NCBI GenBank assembly: GCA_947683425.1 | Contig: CANTUQ010000295.1 | Coordinates: 248,001-312,000 of the forward strand | Source: Excoecaria cochinchinensis | Lineage: Eukaryota > Streptophyta > Magnoliopsida > Malpighiales > Euphorbiaceae | Length of the DNA: 64,000 bases | Reading direction: 5' to 3' | In this document: positions 22,081 through 36,330 of the stretch, piece after piece | Numbering within the stretch: the stretch's first letter is position 1 | How the letters are laid out: every line of letters begins with the position of its first letter | The notes under the pieces: model-generated | What the model was told of the DNA's origin: nothing | Database searches by the model: none | Seen by the model: only the letters and a program-made list of their open reading frames with translations | Program-made: the position numbers and the translations under genes

Positions 22081-25010
22081 GAATTATTTTTTCTCGGATC
22101 CGAAATTTAACCACTTTTTACGATTTCTCGATTTTGGTGATTTTTCCTAGTGGTACCCCTAGGGGAATCCGTAAAAATTCGTCGGATTCCATCGAGGCCG
22201 ATTCTCGATGCGCTGTGACCGGCAAGCTTCCAGTAGCTATTCCAATCGAGTTTTCCTGAATTATTGGACTCGGATCCGAAATTTCACGATTTCTCGATTT
22301 TGGTGATTTTTCCTAGTGGTACCCCTAGGGGAATCTGTAAAAATTCATCGGATTCCGGCGAGGCCGATTCTCGATGCGCTGTGACCGGCAAGCTTCCAGT
22401 AGCTATTCCAATCGAGTTTTCCTGAATTATTGGACTCGGATCCGAAATTTCACGATTTCTCGATTTTGGTGATTTTCCCTAGTGGTACCCCTAGGGGAAT
22501 CCGTAAAAATTCGTCGGATTCCGGCGAGGCCGATTCTGGATGCGCTGTGACCGGCAAGCTTTCAGTAGCTATTCCAATCGAGGATTCCTAAATTATTGGA
22601 CTCGAATCCGAAATTTTACCACTTTTTACGATTTCTCGATTTTGGTGATTTTCCCTAGTGGTACCCCTAGGGGAATCCGTAAAAATTCGTCGGATTCCGG
22701 CGAGGCCGATTCTCGATGCGCTGTGACCGGCAAGCTTCCAGTAGCTATTGCAATCGAGTTTTCCTGAATTATTGGACTCGGATCCGAAATTTCACCACTT
22801 TTTACGATTTCTCGATTTTGGTGATTTTCCCTAGTGGTACCCCTAGGGGAATCCGTAAAAATTCGTCGGATTCCGGCGAGGCCGATTCTCGATGCGCTGT
22901 GACCGGCAAGCTTCCAGTAGCTATTCCAATCGAGTTTTCCTGAATTATTGGACTCGGATCCGAAATTTCACCACTTCTCGATTTTGGTGATTTTCCCTAG
23001 TGGTACCCATAGGGAAATCCGTAAAAATTCGTCGAATTTGGGCGAGGCCGATTCTCGATGCGCTGTGACCGGCAAGCTTCCAATAGCTATTCCAATCGAG
23101 TTTTCCTGAATTATTGGACTCGGATCCGAAATTTCACCACTTTTTACGATTTCTCGATTTTGGTGATTTTCCCTAGTGGTACCCCGAGGGGAATCCGTAA
23201 AAATTCGTCGGATTCCGGCGAGGTCGATTCTCGATGCGCTGTGACTGGCAAGCTTCCAGTAGCTATTCCAATCGAGTTTTCCTGAATTATTGGACTCGGA
23301 TCCGAAATTTCACCACTTTTTACGATTTCTCGATTTTGGTGATTTTCCCTAGTGGTACCCCTAGGGGAATCCGTAAAAATTCGTCGGATTCCGGCGAGGT
23401 CGATTCTCGATGCGCTGTGACCGACAAGCTTCCAGTAGCTATTCCAATCGAGTTTTCCTGAATTATTGGACTCGGATCCGAAATTTCACCACTTTTTACG
23501 ATTTCTCGATTTTTGTGATTTTTCCTAGTGGTACCCCTAGGGGAATCCGTAAAAATTCGTCGGATTCCGGCGAGGACGATTCTCGATGCGCTGTGACCGG
23601 AAAGCTTCCAGTAGCTATTCCAATCGAGTTTTCCTGAATTATTGGACTCGGATCCGAAATTTCACGATTTCTCGATTTTGGTGATTTTCCCTAGTGGTAC
23701 CACTAGGGGAATCCGTAAAAATTCGTCGGATTCCGGCGAGGCCGATTCTCGATGCGCTGTGACCGGCAAGCTTCCAGTAGCTATTCCAATCGAGTTTTCC
23801 TGAATTATTGGACTCGGATCCGAAATTTCACCACTTTTTACGATTTCTCGATTTTGGTAATTTTTCCTAGTGGTACCCCTAGGGGAATCCGTAAAAATTC
23901 GTCGGATTCCGGCGAGGCCGATTCTCGATGCTCTGTGACCGGCAAGCTTCCAGTAGCTATTGCAATCGAGTTTTCCTGAATTATTGGACTCGGATCCGAA
24001 ATTTCACCACTTTTTACGATTTCTCGATTTTGGTGATTTTCCCTAGTGGTACCCCTAGGGGAATCCGTAAAAATTCGTCGGATTCCAGCGAGGCCGATTC
24101 TCGATGCGCTGTGACCGGCAAGCTTCCAGTAGCTATTCCAATCGAGTTTTCCTGAATTATTGGACTCGGATCCGAAATTTCACGATTTCTCGATTTTGGT
24201 GATTTTCCCTAGTGGTACCCCTCGGGGAATCCGTAAAAATTCGTCGGATTCTGGCGAGGCCGATTCTCGATGCGCTGTGACTGGCAAGCTTCCAGTAGCT
24301 ATTTCAATCGAGTTTTCCTGAATTATTGGACTCGGATCTGAAATTTCACCACTTTTTACGATTTCTCGATTTTGGTGATTTTCCCTAGTGGTACCCCTAG
24401 GGGAATCCGTAAAAATTCGTCGGATTCTGGCGAGGCCGATTCTCGATACGCTGTGACCGACAAGCTTCCAGTAGCTCTTCCAATCGAGTTTTCCTGAATT
24501 ATTGGACTCGGATCCGAAATTTCACGATTTCTCGATTTTGGTGATTTTCCCTAGTGGTACCCCTAGGGGAATCCGTAAAAATTCTTCGGATTCCGGCGAG
24601 GCCGATTCTCGATGCGCTGTGACCGGCAAGCTTCCAGTAGCTATTGCAATCGAGTATTCCTGAAAAATTGGACTCGGATCCGAAATTTCACCACTTTTTA
24701 CGATTTTTCGATTTTGGTGATTTTCCCTAGTGGTACCCCTAGGGGAATCCGTAAAAATTCGTCGGATTCCGGCGAGGCCGATTCTCGATGCGCTGTGACC
24801 GGCAAGCTTCCAGTAGCTATTCCAATCGAGTTTTCCTGAATTATTGGACTCGGATCCGAAATTTCACCACTTCTCGATTTTGGTGATTTTCCCTAGTGGT
24901 ACCCATAGGGAAATCCGTAAAAATTCGTCGAATTCCGACGAGGCCGATTCTCGATGCGCTGTGACCGGCAAGCTTCCAGTAGCTATTCCAATCGAGTTTT
25001 CCTGAATTAT
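21855..25010 (+). repeat. Multi-kilobase segment, copy 2 of the 6715-bp-offset duplication
   Basis: Same order of monomer lengths and diagnostic variants as 15140-18300, with a few private changes such as GGTACCCCGAGG near 23180. Divergence sets in after about 24950, where the sequence matches a different source block (20664 onward). Confidence 0.8.
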
Positions 25011-25310
25011 TGGACTCGGATCCGAAATTTCACCACTTTTTACGATTTCTCGATTTTGGTGATTTTTCCTAGTGGTACCCCTAAGGGAATCCGTAAAAAT
25101 TCGTCGGATTCCGGCGAGGTCGATTCTCGATGCGCTGTGACCGACAAGCTTCCAGTAGCTATTCCAATCGAGTTTTCCTGAATTATTGGACTCGGATCCG
25201 AAATTTCACCACTTTTTACGATTTCTCGATTTTGGTGATTTTCCCTAGTGGTAGCCCTAGGGGAATCCGTAAAAATTCGTCGGATTCCGGCGAGGCCGAT
25301 TCTTGATGCG
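23410..25310 (+). repeat. Segment duplicated at 3254-bp offset (partner 26664-28560)
   Basis: Anchors 23410, 23752, 23928, 24612 and 24954 recur at 26664, 27006, 27182, 27866 and 28208. A rare TGAAAAATTGG at 24661 recurs at 27915, exactly 3254 bp on. Confidence 0.8.
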
Positions 25311-26663
25311 CTGTGACCGGCAAGCTTCCAGTAGCTATTCCAATCGAGTTTTCCTGAATTATTGGACTCGGATCCGAAATTTCACGATTTCTCGATTTTG
25401 GTGATTTTCCCTAGTGGTACCCCTCGGGGAATCCGTAAAAATTCGTCGGATTCTGGCGAGGCCGATTCTCGATGCGCTGTGACCGGCAAGCTTCCAGTAG
25501 CTATTCCAATCGAGTTTTCCTGAATTATTGGACTCGGATCCGAAATTTCACGATTTCTCGATTTTGGTGATTTTCCCTAGTGGTACCCCTAGGGGAATCC
25601 GTAAAAATTCGTCGGATTCCGGCGAGACCAATTATCAATGCGCTGTGACCGGCAAGCTTCCAGTAGCTATTCCAATCGAGTTTTCCTGAATTATTGGACT
25701 CGGATCCGAAATTTCACCACTTTTTACGATTTCTCGATTTTGGTGATTTTCTCTAGTGGTACCCCTAGGGGAATCCGTAAAAATTCGTCGGATTCCGGCG
25801 AGGCCGATTCTCGATGCGCTGTGACCGGCAAGCTTCCAGTAGCTATTCCAATCGAGTTTTCCTGAATTATTGGACTCGGATCCGAAATTTCACGATTTCT
25901 CAATTTTGGTGATTTTCCCTAGTGGTACCCCTAGGGGAATCCGTAAAAATTCGTCGGATTCCGGCGAGGCCGATTCTCGATGCGCTGTGACCGGCAAGCT
26001 TCCAGTAGCTATTCCAATCGAGTTTTCCTGAATTATTGGACTCGGATCCGAAATTTCACGATTTCTCGATTTTGGTGATTTTCCCTAGTGGTACCCCTAG
26101 GGGAATCCGTAAAAATTCGTCGGATTCCGGCGAGGCCAATTCTCGATGCGCTGTGACCGGCAAGCTTCCAGTAGCTATTCCAATCGAGTTTTCCTAAATT
26201 ATTGGACTCGGATCCGAAATTTCACCACTTTTTACGATTTCTCGATTTTGATTATTTTTCCTAGTGGTACCCCTAGGGGAATCCGTAAAAATTCGTCGGA
26301 TTCCGGCGAGGCCGATTCTCGATGCGCTGTGACCGGCAAGCTTCCAGTAGCTATTGCAATCGAGTTTTCCTGAATTATTGGACTCGGATCCGAAATTTCA
26401 CCACTTTTTACGATTTCTCGATTTTGGTGATTTTCCCTAGTGGTACCCCTAGGGGAATCCGTAAAAATTCGTCGGATTCCGGCGAGGACGATTCTCGATG
26501 CGCTGTGACCGGCAAGCTTCCAGTAGTTATTCCAATCGAGTTTTCCTGAATTATTGGACTCGGATCCGAAATTTCACCACTTCTCGATCTTGGTGATTTT
26601 CCCTAGTGGTACCCATAGGGAAATCCGTAAAAATTCGTCGAATTCCGGCGAGGCCGATTCTCG

Positions 26664-27830
26664 ATGCGCTGTGACCGACAAGCTTCCAGTAGCTATTCCA
26701 ATCGAGTTTTCCTGAATTATTGGACTCGGATCCGAAATTTCACCACTTTTTACGATTTCTCGATTTTGGTGATTTTTCCTAGTGGTACCCCTAGGGGAAT
26801 CCGTAAAAATTCGTCGGATTCCGGCGAGGACGATTCTCGATGCGCTGTGACCGGAAAGCTTCCAGTAGCTATTCCAATCGAGTTTTCCTGAATTATTGGA
26901 CTCGGATCCGAAATTTCACGATTTCTCGATTTTGGTGATTTTCCCTAGTGGTACCACTAGGGGAATCCGTAAAACTTCGTCGGATTCCGGCGAGGCCGAT
27001 TCTCGATGCGCTGTGACCGGCAAGCTTCCAGTAGCTATTCCAATCGAGTTTTCCTGAATTATTGGACTCGGATCCGAAATTTCACCACTTTTTACGATTT
27101 CTCGATTTTGGTAATTTTTCCTAGTGGTACCCCTAGGGGAATCCGTAAAAATTCGTCGGATTCCGGCGAGGCCGATTCTCGATGCTCTGTGACCGGCAAG
27201 CTTCCAGTAGCTATTGCAATCGAGTTTTCCTGAATTATTGGACTCGGATCCGAAATTTCACCACTTTTTACGATTTCTCGATTTTGGTGATTTTCCCTAG
27301 TGGTACCCCTAGGGGAATCCGTAAAAATTCGTCGGATTCCGGCGAGGCCGATTCTCGATGCGCTGTGACCGGCAAGCTTCCAGTAGCTATTCCAATCGAG
27401 TTTTCCTGAATTATTGGACTCGGATCCGAAATTTCATGATTTCTCGATTTTGGTGATTTTCCCTAGTGGTACCCCTCGGGGAATCCGTAAAAATTCGTCG
27501 GATTCTGGCGAGGCCGATTCTCGATGCGCTGTGACTGGCAAGCTTCCAGTAGCTATTTCAATCGAGTTTTCCTGAATTATTGGACTCGGATCTGAAATTT
27601 CACCACTTTTTACGATTTCTCGATTTTGGTGATTTTCCCTAGTGGTACCCCTAGGGGAATCCGTAAAAATTCGTCGGATTCTGGCGAGGCCGATTCTCGA
27701 TACGCTGTGACCGACAAGCTTCCAGTAGCTCTTCCAATCGAGTTTTCCTGAATTATTGGACTCGGATCCGAAATTTCACGATTTCTCGATTTTGGTGATT
27801 TTCCCTAGTGGTACCACTAGGGGAATCCGT
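26664..27830 (+). repeat. Segment duplicated at 2072-bp offset (partner 28736-29900)
   Basis: Anchors 26664, 27006 and 27182 recur at 28736, 29078 and 29254, and CGATACGCTGTGACCGAC at 27698 recurs at 29770. Past this point the offset changes to 1730 bp (28208 to 29938), a loss of 342 bp, the length of one 176-bp plus one 166-bp monomer. Confidence 0.75.
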
Positions 27831-30800
27831 AAAAATTCGTCGGATTCCGGCGAGGCCGATTCTCGATGCGCTGTGACCGGCAAGCTTCCAGTAGCTATTG
27901 CAATCGAGTTTTCCTGAAAAATTGGACTCGGATCCGAAATTTCACCACTTTTTACGATTTCTCGATTTTGGTGATTTTCCCTAGTGGTACCCCTAGGGGA
28001 ATCCGTAAAAATTCGTCGGATTCCGGCGAGGCCGATTCTCGATGCGCTGTGACCGGCAAGCTTCCAGTAGCTATTCCAATCGAGTTTTCCTGAATTATTG
28101 GACTCGGATCCGAAATTTCACCACTTCTCGATTTTGGTGATTTTCCCTAGTGGTACCCATAGGGAAATCCGTAAAAATTCATCGAATTCCGACGAGGCCG
28201 ATTCTCGATGCGCTGTGACCGGCAAGCTTCCAGTAGCTATTCCAATCGAGTTTTCCTGAATTATTGGACTCGGATCCGAAATTTCACCACTTTTTACGAT
28301 TTCTCGATTTTGGTGATTTTTCCTAGTGGTACCCCTAAGGGAATCCGTAAAAATTCGTCGGATTCCGGCGAGGTCGATTCTCGATGCGCTGTGACCGACA
28401 AGCTTCCAGTAGCTATTCCAATCGAGTTTTCCTGAATTATTGGACTCGGATCCGAAATTTCACCACTTTTTACGATTTCTCGATTTTGGTGATTTTCCCT
28501 AGTGGTAGCCCTAGGGGAATCCGTAAAAATTCGTCGGATTCCGGCGAGGCCGATTCTTGATGCGCTGTGACCGGCAAGCTTCCAGTAGCTATTCCAATCG
28601 AGTTTTCCTGAATTATTGGACTCGGATCCGAAATTTCACCACTTTTTACGATTTCTCGATTTTGGTGATTTTCCCTAGTGGTACCCCTAGGGGAATCCGT
28701 AAAAATTCGTCGGATTCCGGCGCGGTCGATTCTCGATGAGCTGTTACCGGCAAGCTTCCAGTAGCTATTCCAATCGAGTTTTCCTGAATTATTGGACTCG
28801 GATCCGAAATTTCACCACTTTTTACGATTTCTCGATTTTGGTGATTTTTCCTAGTGGTACCCCTAGGGGAATCCGTAAAAATTCGTCGGATTCCGGCGAG
28901 GACGATTCTCGATGCGCTGTGACCGGAAAGCTTCCAGTAGCTATTCCAATCGAGTTTTCCTGAATTATTGGACTCGGATCCGAAATTTCACGATTTCTCG
29001 ATTTTGCTGATTTTCCCTAGTGGTACCACTAGGGGAATCCGTAAAAATTCGTCGGATTCCGGCGAGGCCGATTCTCGATGCGCTGTGACCGGCAAGCTTC
29101 CAGTAGCTATTCCAATCGAGTTTTCCTGAATTATTGGACTCGGATCCGAAATTTCACCACTTTTTACGATTTCTCGATTTTGGTGATTTTTCCTAGTGGT
29201 ACCCCTAGGGGAATCCGTAAAAATTCGTCGGATTCCGGCGAGGCCGATTCTCGATGCTCTGTGACCGGCAAGCTTCCAGTAGCTATTGCAATCGAGTTTT
29301 CCTGAATTATTGGACTCGGATCCGAAATTTCACCACTTTTTACGATTTCTCGATTTTGGTGATTTTCCCTAGTGGTACCCCTAGGGGAATCCGTAAAAAT
29401 TCGTCGGATTCCGGCGAGGCCGATTCTCGATGCGCTGTGACCGGCAAGCTTCCAGTAGCTATTCCAATCGAGTTTTCCTGAATTATTGGACTCGGATCCG
29501 AAATTTCACGATTTCTCGATTTTGGTGATTTTCCCTAGTGGTACCCCTCGGGGAATCCGTAAAAATTCGTCGGATTCTGGCGAGGCCGATTCTCGATGCG
29601 CTGTGACTGGCAAGCTTCCAGTAGCTATTTCAATCGAGTTTTCCTGAATTATTGGACTCGGATCTGAAATTTCACCACTTTTTACGATTTCTCGATTTTG
29701 GTGATTTTCCCTAGTGGTACCCCTAGGGGAATCCGTAAAAATTCGTCGGATTCTGGCGAGGCCGATTCTCGATACGCTGTGACCGACAAGCTTCCAGTAG
29801 CTATTCCAATCGAGTTTTCCTGAATTATTGGACTCGGATCCGAAATTTCACGATTTCTCGATTTTGGTGATTTTCCCTAGTGGTACCCCTAGGGGAATCC
29901 GTAAAAATTCGTCGGATTCCGGCGAGGCAGATTCTCGATGTGCTGTGACCGGCAAGCTTCCAGTAGCTATTCCAATCGAGTTTTCCTGAATTATTGGACT
30001 CGGATCCGAAATTTCACCACTTTTTACGATTTCTCGATTTTGGTGATTTTTCATAGTGGTACCCCTAAGGGAATCCGTAAAAATTCGTCGGATTCCGGCG
30101 AGGTCGATTCTCGATGCGCTGTGACCGACAAGCTTCCAGTAGCTATTCCAATCGAGTTTTCCTGAATTATTGGACTCGGATCCGAAATTTCACCACTTTT
30201 TACGATTTCTCGATTTTGGTGATTTTCCCTAGTGGTACCCCTAGGGAAATCTGTAAAAATTCGTCGGATTCTGGCGAGGCCGATTCTCGATGCGCTGTGA
30301 CCGGCAAGCTTCCAGTAGCTATTCCAATCGAATTTTCCTGAATTATTGGTCTCGGATCCGAAATTTCACGATTTCTCGATTTTGGTGATTTTCCCTAGTG
30401 GTACCCCTTGGGGAATCCGTAAAAATTCGTCGGATTCCGGCGAGGCCGATTCTCGATGCGCTGTGACCGGCAAGCTTCCAGTAGCTATTCCAATCGAGTT
30501 TTCCTGAATTATTGGACTCGGATCCGAAATTTCACCACTTTTTACGATTTCTCGATTTTGGTGATTTTCCCTACTGGTACCCCTAGGGAAATCCGTAAAA
30601 ATTCGTCGGATTCCGGCGAGGCCGATTCTCGATGCTCTGTGACCGGCAAGCTTCCAGTAGCTATTGCAATCGAGTTTTCCTTAATTATTGGACTCGGATC
30701 CGAAATTTCACCACTTTTTACGATTTCTCGATTTTGGTGATTTTCCCTAGTGGTACCCCTAGGGGAATCCGTAAAAATTCGTCGGATTCCGGCGAGGCCG

Positions 30801-31814
30801 ATTCTCGATGAGCTGTGACCGGCAAGCTTCCAGTAGCTATTCCAATCGAGTTTTCCTGAATTATTGGACTCGGATCCGAAATTTTACCACTTTTTACGAT
30901 TTCTCGATTTTGGTGATTTTCCCTAGTGGTACCCCTAGGGGAATCCGTAAATATTCGTCGGATTCCAGCGAGGCCGATTCTCGATGCGCTGTGACCGGCA
31001 AGCTTCCAGTAGCTATTCCAATCGAGTTTTCCTGAATTATTGGACTCGGATCCGAAATTTCACGATTTCTCGATTTTGGTGATTTTCCCTAGTGGTACCC
31101 CTCCGGGAATCCGTAAAAATTCGTCGGATTCTGGCGAGGCCGATTCTCGATGCGCTGTGACTGGCAAGCTTCCAGTAGCTATTTCAATCGAGTTTTCCTG
31201 AATTATTGGACTCGGATCTGAAATTTCACCACTTTTTACGATTTCTCGATTTTGATGATTTTCCCTAGTGGTACCCCTAGGGGAATCCGTAAAAATTCGT
31301 CGGATTCTGGCGAGGCCGATTCTCGATATGCTGTGACCGACAAGCTTCTAGTAGCTATTCCAATCGAGTTTTCCTGAATTATTGGACTCGGATCCAAAAT
31401 TTCACGATTTCTCGATTTTGGTGATTTTCCCTAGTGGTACCCCTAGGGGAATCCGTAAAAATTCGTCGGATTCCGGCGAGGCAGATTCTCGATGTGCTGT
31501 GACCGGCAAGCTTGCAGTAGCTATTCCAATCGAGTTTTCCTGAATTATTGGACTCGGATCCGAAATTTCACCACTTTTTACGATTTCTTTATTTTGGTGA
31601 TTTTTCCTAGTGGTACCCCTAGGGGAATCCGTAAAAATTCGTCGGATTCCGGCGAGGTCGATTCTCGATGCGCTGTGACCGACAAGCTTCCAGTAGCTAT
31701 TCCAATCGAGTTTTCCTGAATTATTGGACTCGGATCCGAAATTTCACTACTTTTTACGATTTCTCGATTTTGGTGATTTTCCCTAGTGGTACCCCTAGGG
31801 GAATCCGTAAAAAT

Positions 31815-34800
31815 TCGTCGGATTCTGGCGAGGCCGATTCTCGATGCGCTGTGACCGGCAAGCTTCCAGTAGCTATTCCAATTGAGTTTTCCTGAATTAT
31901 TGGTCTCGGATCCGAAATTTCACGATTTCTCGATTTTGGTGATTTTGCCTAGTGGTACCACTAGGGGAATCCGTAAAAATTCGTCGGATTCCGGCGAGGC
32001 CGATTCTCGATGCGCTGTGACCGGCAAGCTTCCAGTAGCTATTCCAATCGAGTTTTCCTGAATTATTGGACTCGGATCCGAAATTTCACCACTTTTTACG
32101 ATTTCTCGATTTTGGTGATTTTCCCTAGTGGTACCCCTAGGGGAATCCGTAAAAATTCGTCGGATTCCGGCGAGGCCGATTCTCGATGCTCTGTGACCGG
32201 CAAGCTTCCAGTAGCTATTGCAATCGAGTTTTCCTGAATTATTGGACTCGGATCCGAAATTTCACCACTTTTTACGATTTCTCGATTTTGGTGATTTTCC
32301 CTAGTGGTACCCCTAGGGGAATCCGTAAAAATTCGTCGGATTCCGGCGAGGCCGATTCTCGATGCGCTGTGACCGGCAAGCTTCCAGTAGCTATTCCGAT
32401 CGAGTTTTCCTGAATTATTGGACTCGGATCCGAAATTTCACCACTTTTTACGATTTCTCGATTTTGGTGATTTTCCCTAGTGGTACCCCTAGGGGAATCC
32501 GTAAAAATTCGTCGGATTCCGGCGAGGCCAATTCTCGATGCGCTGTTACCGGCAAGCTTCCAGTAGCTATTCCAATCGAGTTTTCCTTAATTATTGGACT
32601 TGGATCCGAAATTTCACCACTTTTTACGATTTCTCGATTTTGGTGATTTTCCCTAGTGGTACCCCTAGGGGAATCCGTAAAAATTCGTCGGATTTTGGCG
32701 AGGCCGATTCTCGATGCGCTGTGACCAGCAAGCTTCCAGTAGCTATTCCAATCGAGTTTTCCTGAATTATTGGACTCGGATCCGAAATTTCACCACTTTT
32801 TACAATTTCTCAATTTTGGTGATTTTCCCTAGTGGTACCCCTAAGGGAATCCGTAAAAATTCGTCGGATTCCGGCGAGGCCGATTCTCGATGCGCTGTGA
32901 CCGGCAAGCTTCCAGTAGCTATTCCAATCGAGTTTTCCTGAATTATTGGACTCGGATCCGAAATTTCACCACTTTTTACAATTTCTCGATTTTTGTGATT
33001 TTTCCTAGTGGTACCCCTAGGGGAATCCGTAAAAATTCGTCGGATTCTGGCGAGGCCGATTCTCGATGCGCTGTGACCGGCAAGCATCCAGTAGCTATTG
33101 CAATCGAGTTTTCCTTAATTATTGGACTCGGATCTGAAATTTCACCACTTTTTACGATTTCTCGATTTTGGTGATTTTCCCTAGTGGTACCCCTAGGGGA
33201 ATCCGTAAAAATTCGTCGAATTCCGGCGAGACCGATTCTCGATGCGCTGTGACCGGAAAGCTTCCAGTAGCTATTCCAATCGAGTTTTCCTGAATTATTG
33301 GACTCGGATCCGAAATTTCACGATTTCTCGATTTTGGTGATTTTCCATAGTGGTACCCCTAGGGGAATCCGTAAAAATTCGTCGGATTCCGACGAGGCCG
33401 ATTCTCGATGAGCTGTGACCGGCAAGCTTCCAGTAGCTATTCCAATCGAGTTTTCCTGAATTATTGGACTCGGATCCGAAATTTCACCACTTTTTACGAT
33501 TTCTCGATTTTGGTGATTTTCCCTAGTGGTACCCCTAGGGGAATCCGTAAAAATTCGTCGGATTCTGGCGAGACCGATTCTCGATGCGCTGTGACCGGCA
33601 AGCTTCCAGTAGCTATTCCAATCGAGTTTTCCTGAATTATTGGACTCGGTTCCGAAATTTCACGATTTCTCGATTTTGGTGATTTTCCCTAGTGGTACCC
33701 CTAGGGGAATCCGTAAAAAGTAGTCGGATTCCGGCGAGGCCAATTCTCGATGCGCTGTGACCGGCAAGCTTCCAGTAGCTATTCCAATCGAGTTTTCCTG
33801 AATTATTGGACTCGGATCCGAAATTTCACCACTTTTTACAATTTCTCGATTTTGGTGATTTTTCCTAGTGGTACCCCTAGGGGAATCCGTAAAAATTCGT
33901 CGGATTCTGGCGAGGCCGATTCTCGATGCGCTGTGACCGGCAAGCATCCAGTAGCTATTGCAATCGAGTTTTCCTTAATTATTGGACTCGGATCTGAAAT
34001 TTCACCACTTTTTACGATTTCTCGATTTTGGTGATTTTCCCTAGTGGTAACCCTAGGGGAATCCGTAAAAATTCGTCGGATTCCGGCGAGACCGATTCTC
34101 GATGCGCTATGACCGGCAAGCTTCCAGTAGCTATTCCAATCGAGTTTTCCTGAATTATTGGACTCGGATCCGAAATTTCACGATTTCTCGATTTTGGTGA
34201 TTTTCCCTAGTGGTACCCCTAGGGGAATCCGTAAGAATTCGTCGGATTCCGACGAGGCCGATTCTCGATGCGCTGTGACCGGCAAGCTTCCAGTAGCTAT
34301 TCCAATCGAGTTTTCCTGAATTATTGGACTCGGATCCGAAATTTCACCACTTTTTACGATTTCTCGATTTTGGTGATTTTCCCTAGTGGTACCCCTAGGG
34401 GAATCCGTAAAAATTCGTCGGATTCCGGCGAGGCCGATTCTCGATGCGCTGTGACCGGCAAACTTCCAGTAGCTATTCCAATCGAGTTTTCCTGAATTAT
34501 TGGACTCGGATCCGAAATTTCACCACTTTTTACGATTTCTCGATTTTGGTGATTTAGCCTAGTGGTACCCCTAGGGGAATCCGTAAAAATTCGTCGGATT
34601 CCGGCGAGGCCGATTCTCGATGCGCTGTGACCGGCAAGCTTCCAGTAGCTATTCCAATCGAGTTTTCCTGAATTATTGGACTCGGATTCGAAATTTCACC
34701 ACTTTTTACGATTTCTCGATTTTGGTGATTTTCACTAGTGGTACCCCTAGGGGAATCCGTAAAAATTCATCGGATTCCGGCGAGGCCGATTCTCGATGCG

Positions 34801-35560
34801 CTGTGACCGGCAAGCTTCCAGTAGCTATTCCAATCGAGTTTTCCTGAATTATTGGACTCGGATCCGAAATTTCACCACTTTTTACGATTTCTCGATTTTG
34901 GTGATTTTCCCTAGTGGTACCCCTAGGGGAATCCGTAAAAATTCGTCGGATTCTGGCGAGACCGATTCTCGATGCGCTGTGAACGGCAAGCTTCCAGTAG
35001 CTATTCCAATCGAGTTTTCCTGAATTATTGGACTCGGATCCGAAATTTCACGATTTCTCGATTTTGGTGATTTTCCCTAGTGGTACCCCTAGGGGAATCT
35101 GTAAAAATTCGTCGGATTCTGACGAGGCCGATTCTCGATACGCTGTGACCGGGAAGCTTCCAGTAGCTATTCCAATCGAGTTTTCCTGAATTATTGAACT
35201 CGGATCCGAAATTTCAGCACTTTTTACGATTTCTCGATTTTGGTTATTTTCCCTAGTGGTACCCCTAGGGGAATCCGTAAAAATTCGTCGGATTCCGGCG
35301 AGGCCGATTCTCGATGCGCTGTGACCGGCAAGCTTCCAGTAGCTATTCCAATCGAGTTTTCCTTAATTATAGGACTCGGATCCGAAATTTCACCACTTTT
35401 TACGATTTCTCGATTTTGGTGATTTTCCCTAGTGGTACCCCTAGGAGAATCCGTAAAAAATCGTCGGATTCCGGCGAGGCCGATTCTCGATGCGCTGTGA
35501 CCGGCAAGCTTCCAGTAGCTATTCCAATCGAGTTTTCCTGAATTATTGGACTCGGATCCG
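31815..35560 (+). repeat. 3.7-kb block, copy 1 of a duplication at 4516-bp offset
   Basis: Fourteen anchors from 32010 to 35490 recur at +4516. Private marks shared by both copies include AAAAAGTAGTCGG (TAGT at 33721/38237), GTAAGAATTCG (34231/38747), GATTTAGCCTAG (34551/39067) and GGTCTCGGATCC near 31900/36416. To the left of 31815 and right of 35560 the match weakens. Confidence 0.88.
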
Positions 35561-36330
35561 AAATTTCAGCACTTTTTACGATTTCTCGAATTTGGTGATT
35601 TTCCCTAGTGGTACCCCTAAGGGAATCCGTAAAAATTCGTCGGATTCCGGCGAGGCCGATTCTCGATGTGCTGTGACCGGCAAGCTTCCAATAGCTATTC
35701 CAATCGAGTTTTCCTGAATTATTGGACTCGGATCCGAAATTTCAAGATTTCTCGATTTTGGTGATTTTTCCTAGTGGTACCCCTAGGGGAATCCGTAAAA
35801 ATTCGTCGGATTCCGGCGAGGCCGATTCTCGATGCGCTGTGACCGGCAAGCTTCCAGTAGCTATTCCAATCGAGTTTTCCTGAATTATTGAACTCGGATC
35901 CGAAATTTCACCACTTTTTACGATTTCTCGATTTTGGTGATTTTCCCTAGTGGTACCCCTAGGGGAATCCGTAAAAATTCGTCGGATTCCGGCGAGGCCG
36001 ATTCTCGATGCGCTGTGACCGGCAAGCTTGCAGTAGCTATTCCAATCGAGTTTTCCTGAATTATTGAACTCGGATCCGAAATTTCACCACTTTTTACGAT
36101 TTCTCGATTTTGGTGATTTTTCCTAGTGGTACCCCTAGGGGAATCCGTAAAAATTCGTCGGATTCCGGCGAGGTCGATTCTCGATGCGCTGTGATCGGCA
36201 GGCTTCCAGTAGTTATTCCAATCAAGTTTTCCTGAATTATTGGACTCGGATCCGAAATTTCACCACTTTTTACAATTTCTCGATTTTGGTTATTTTCCCT
36301 AGTGGTACCCCTAGGGGAATCCGTAAAAAT

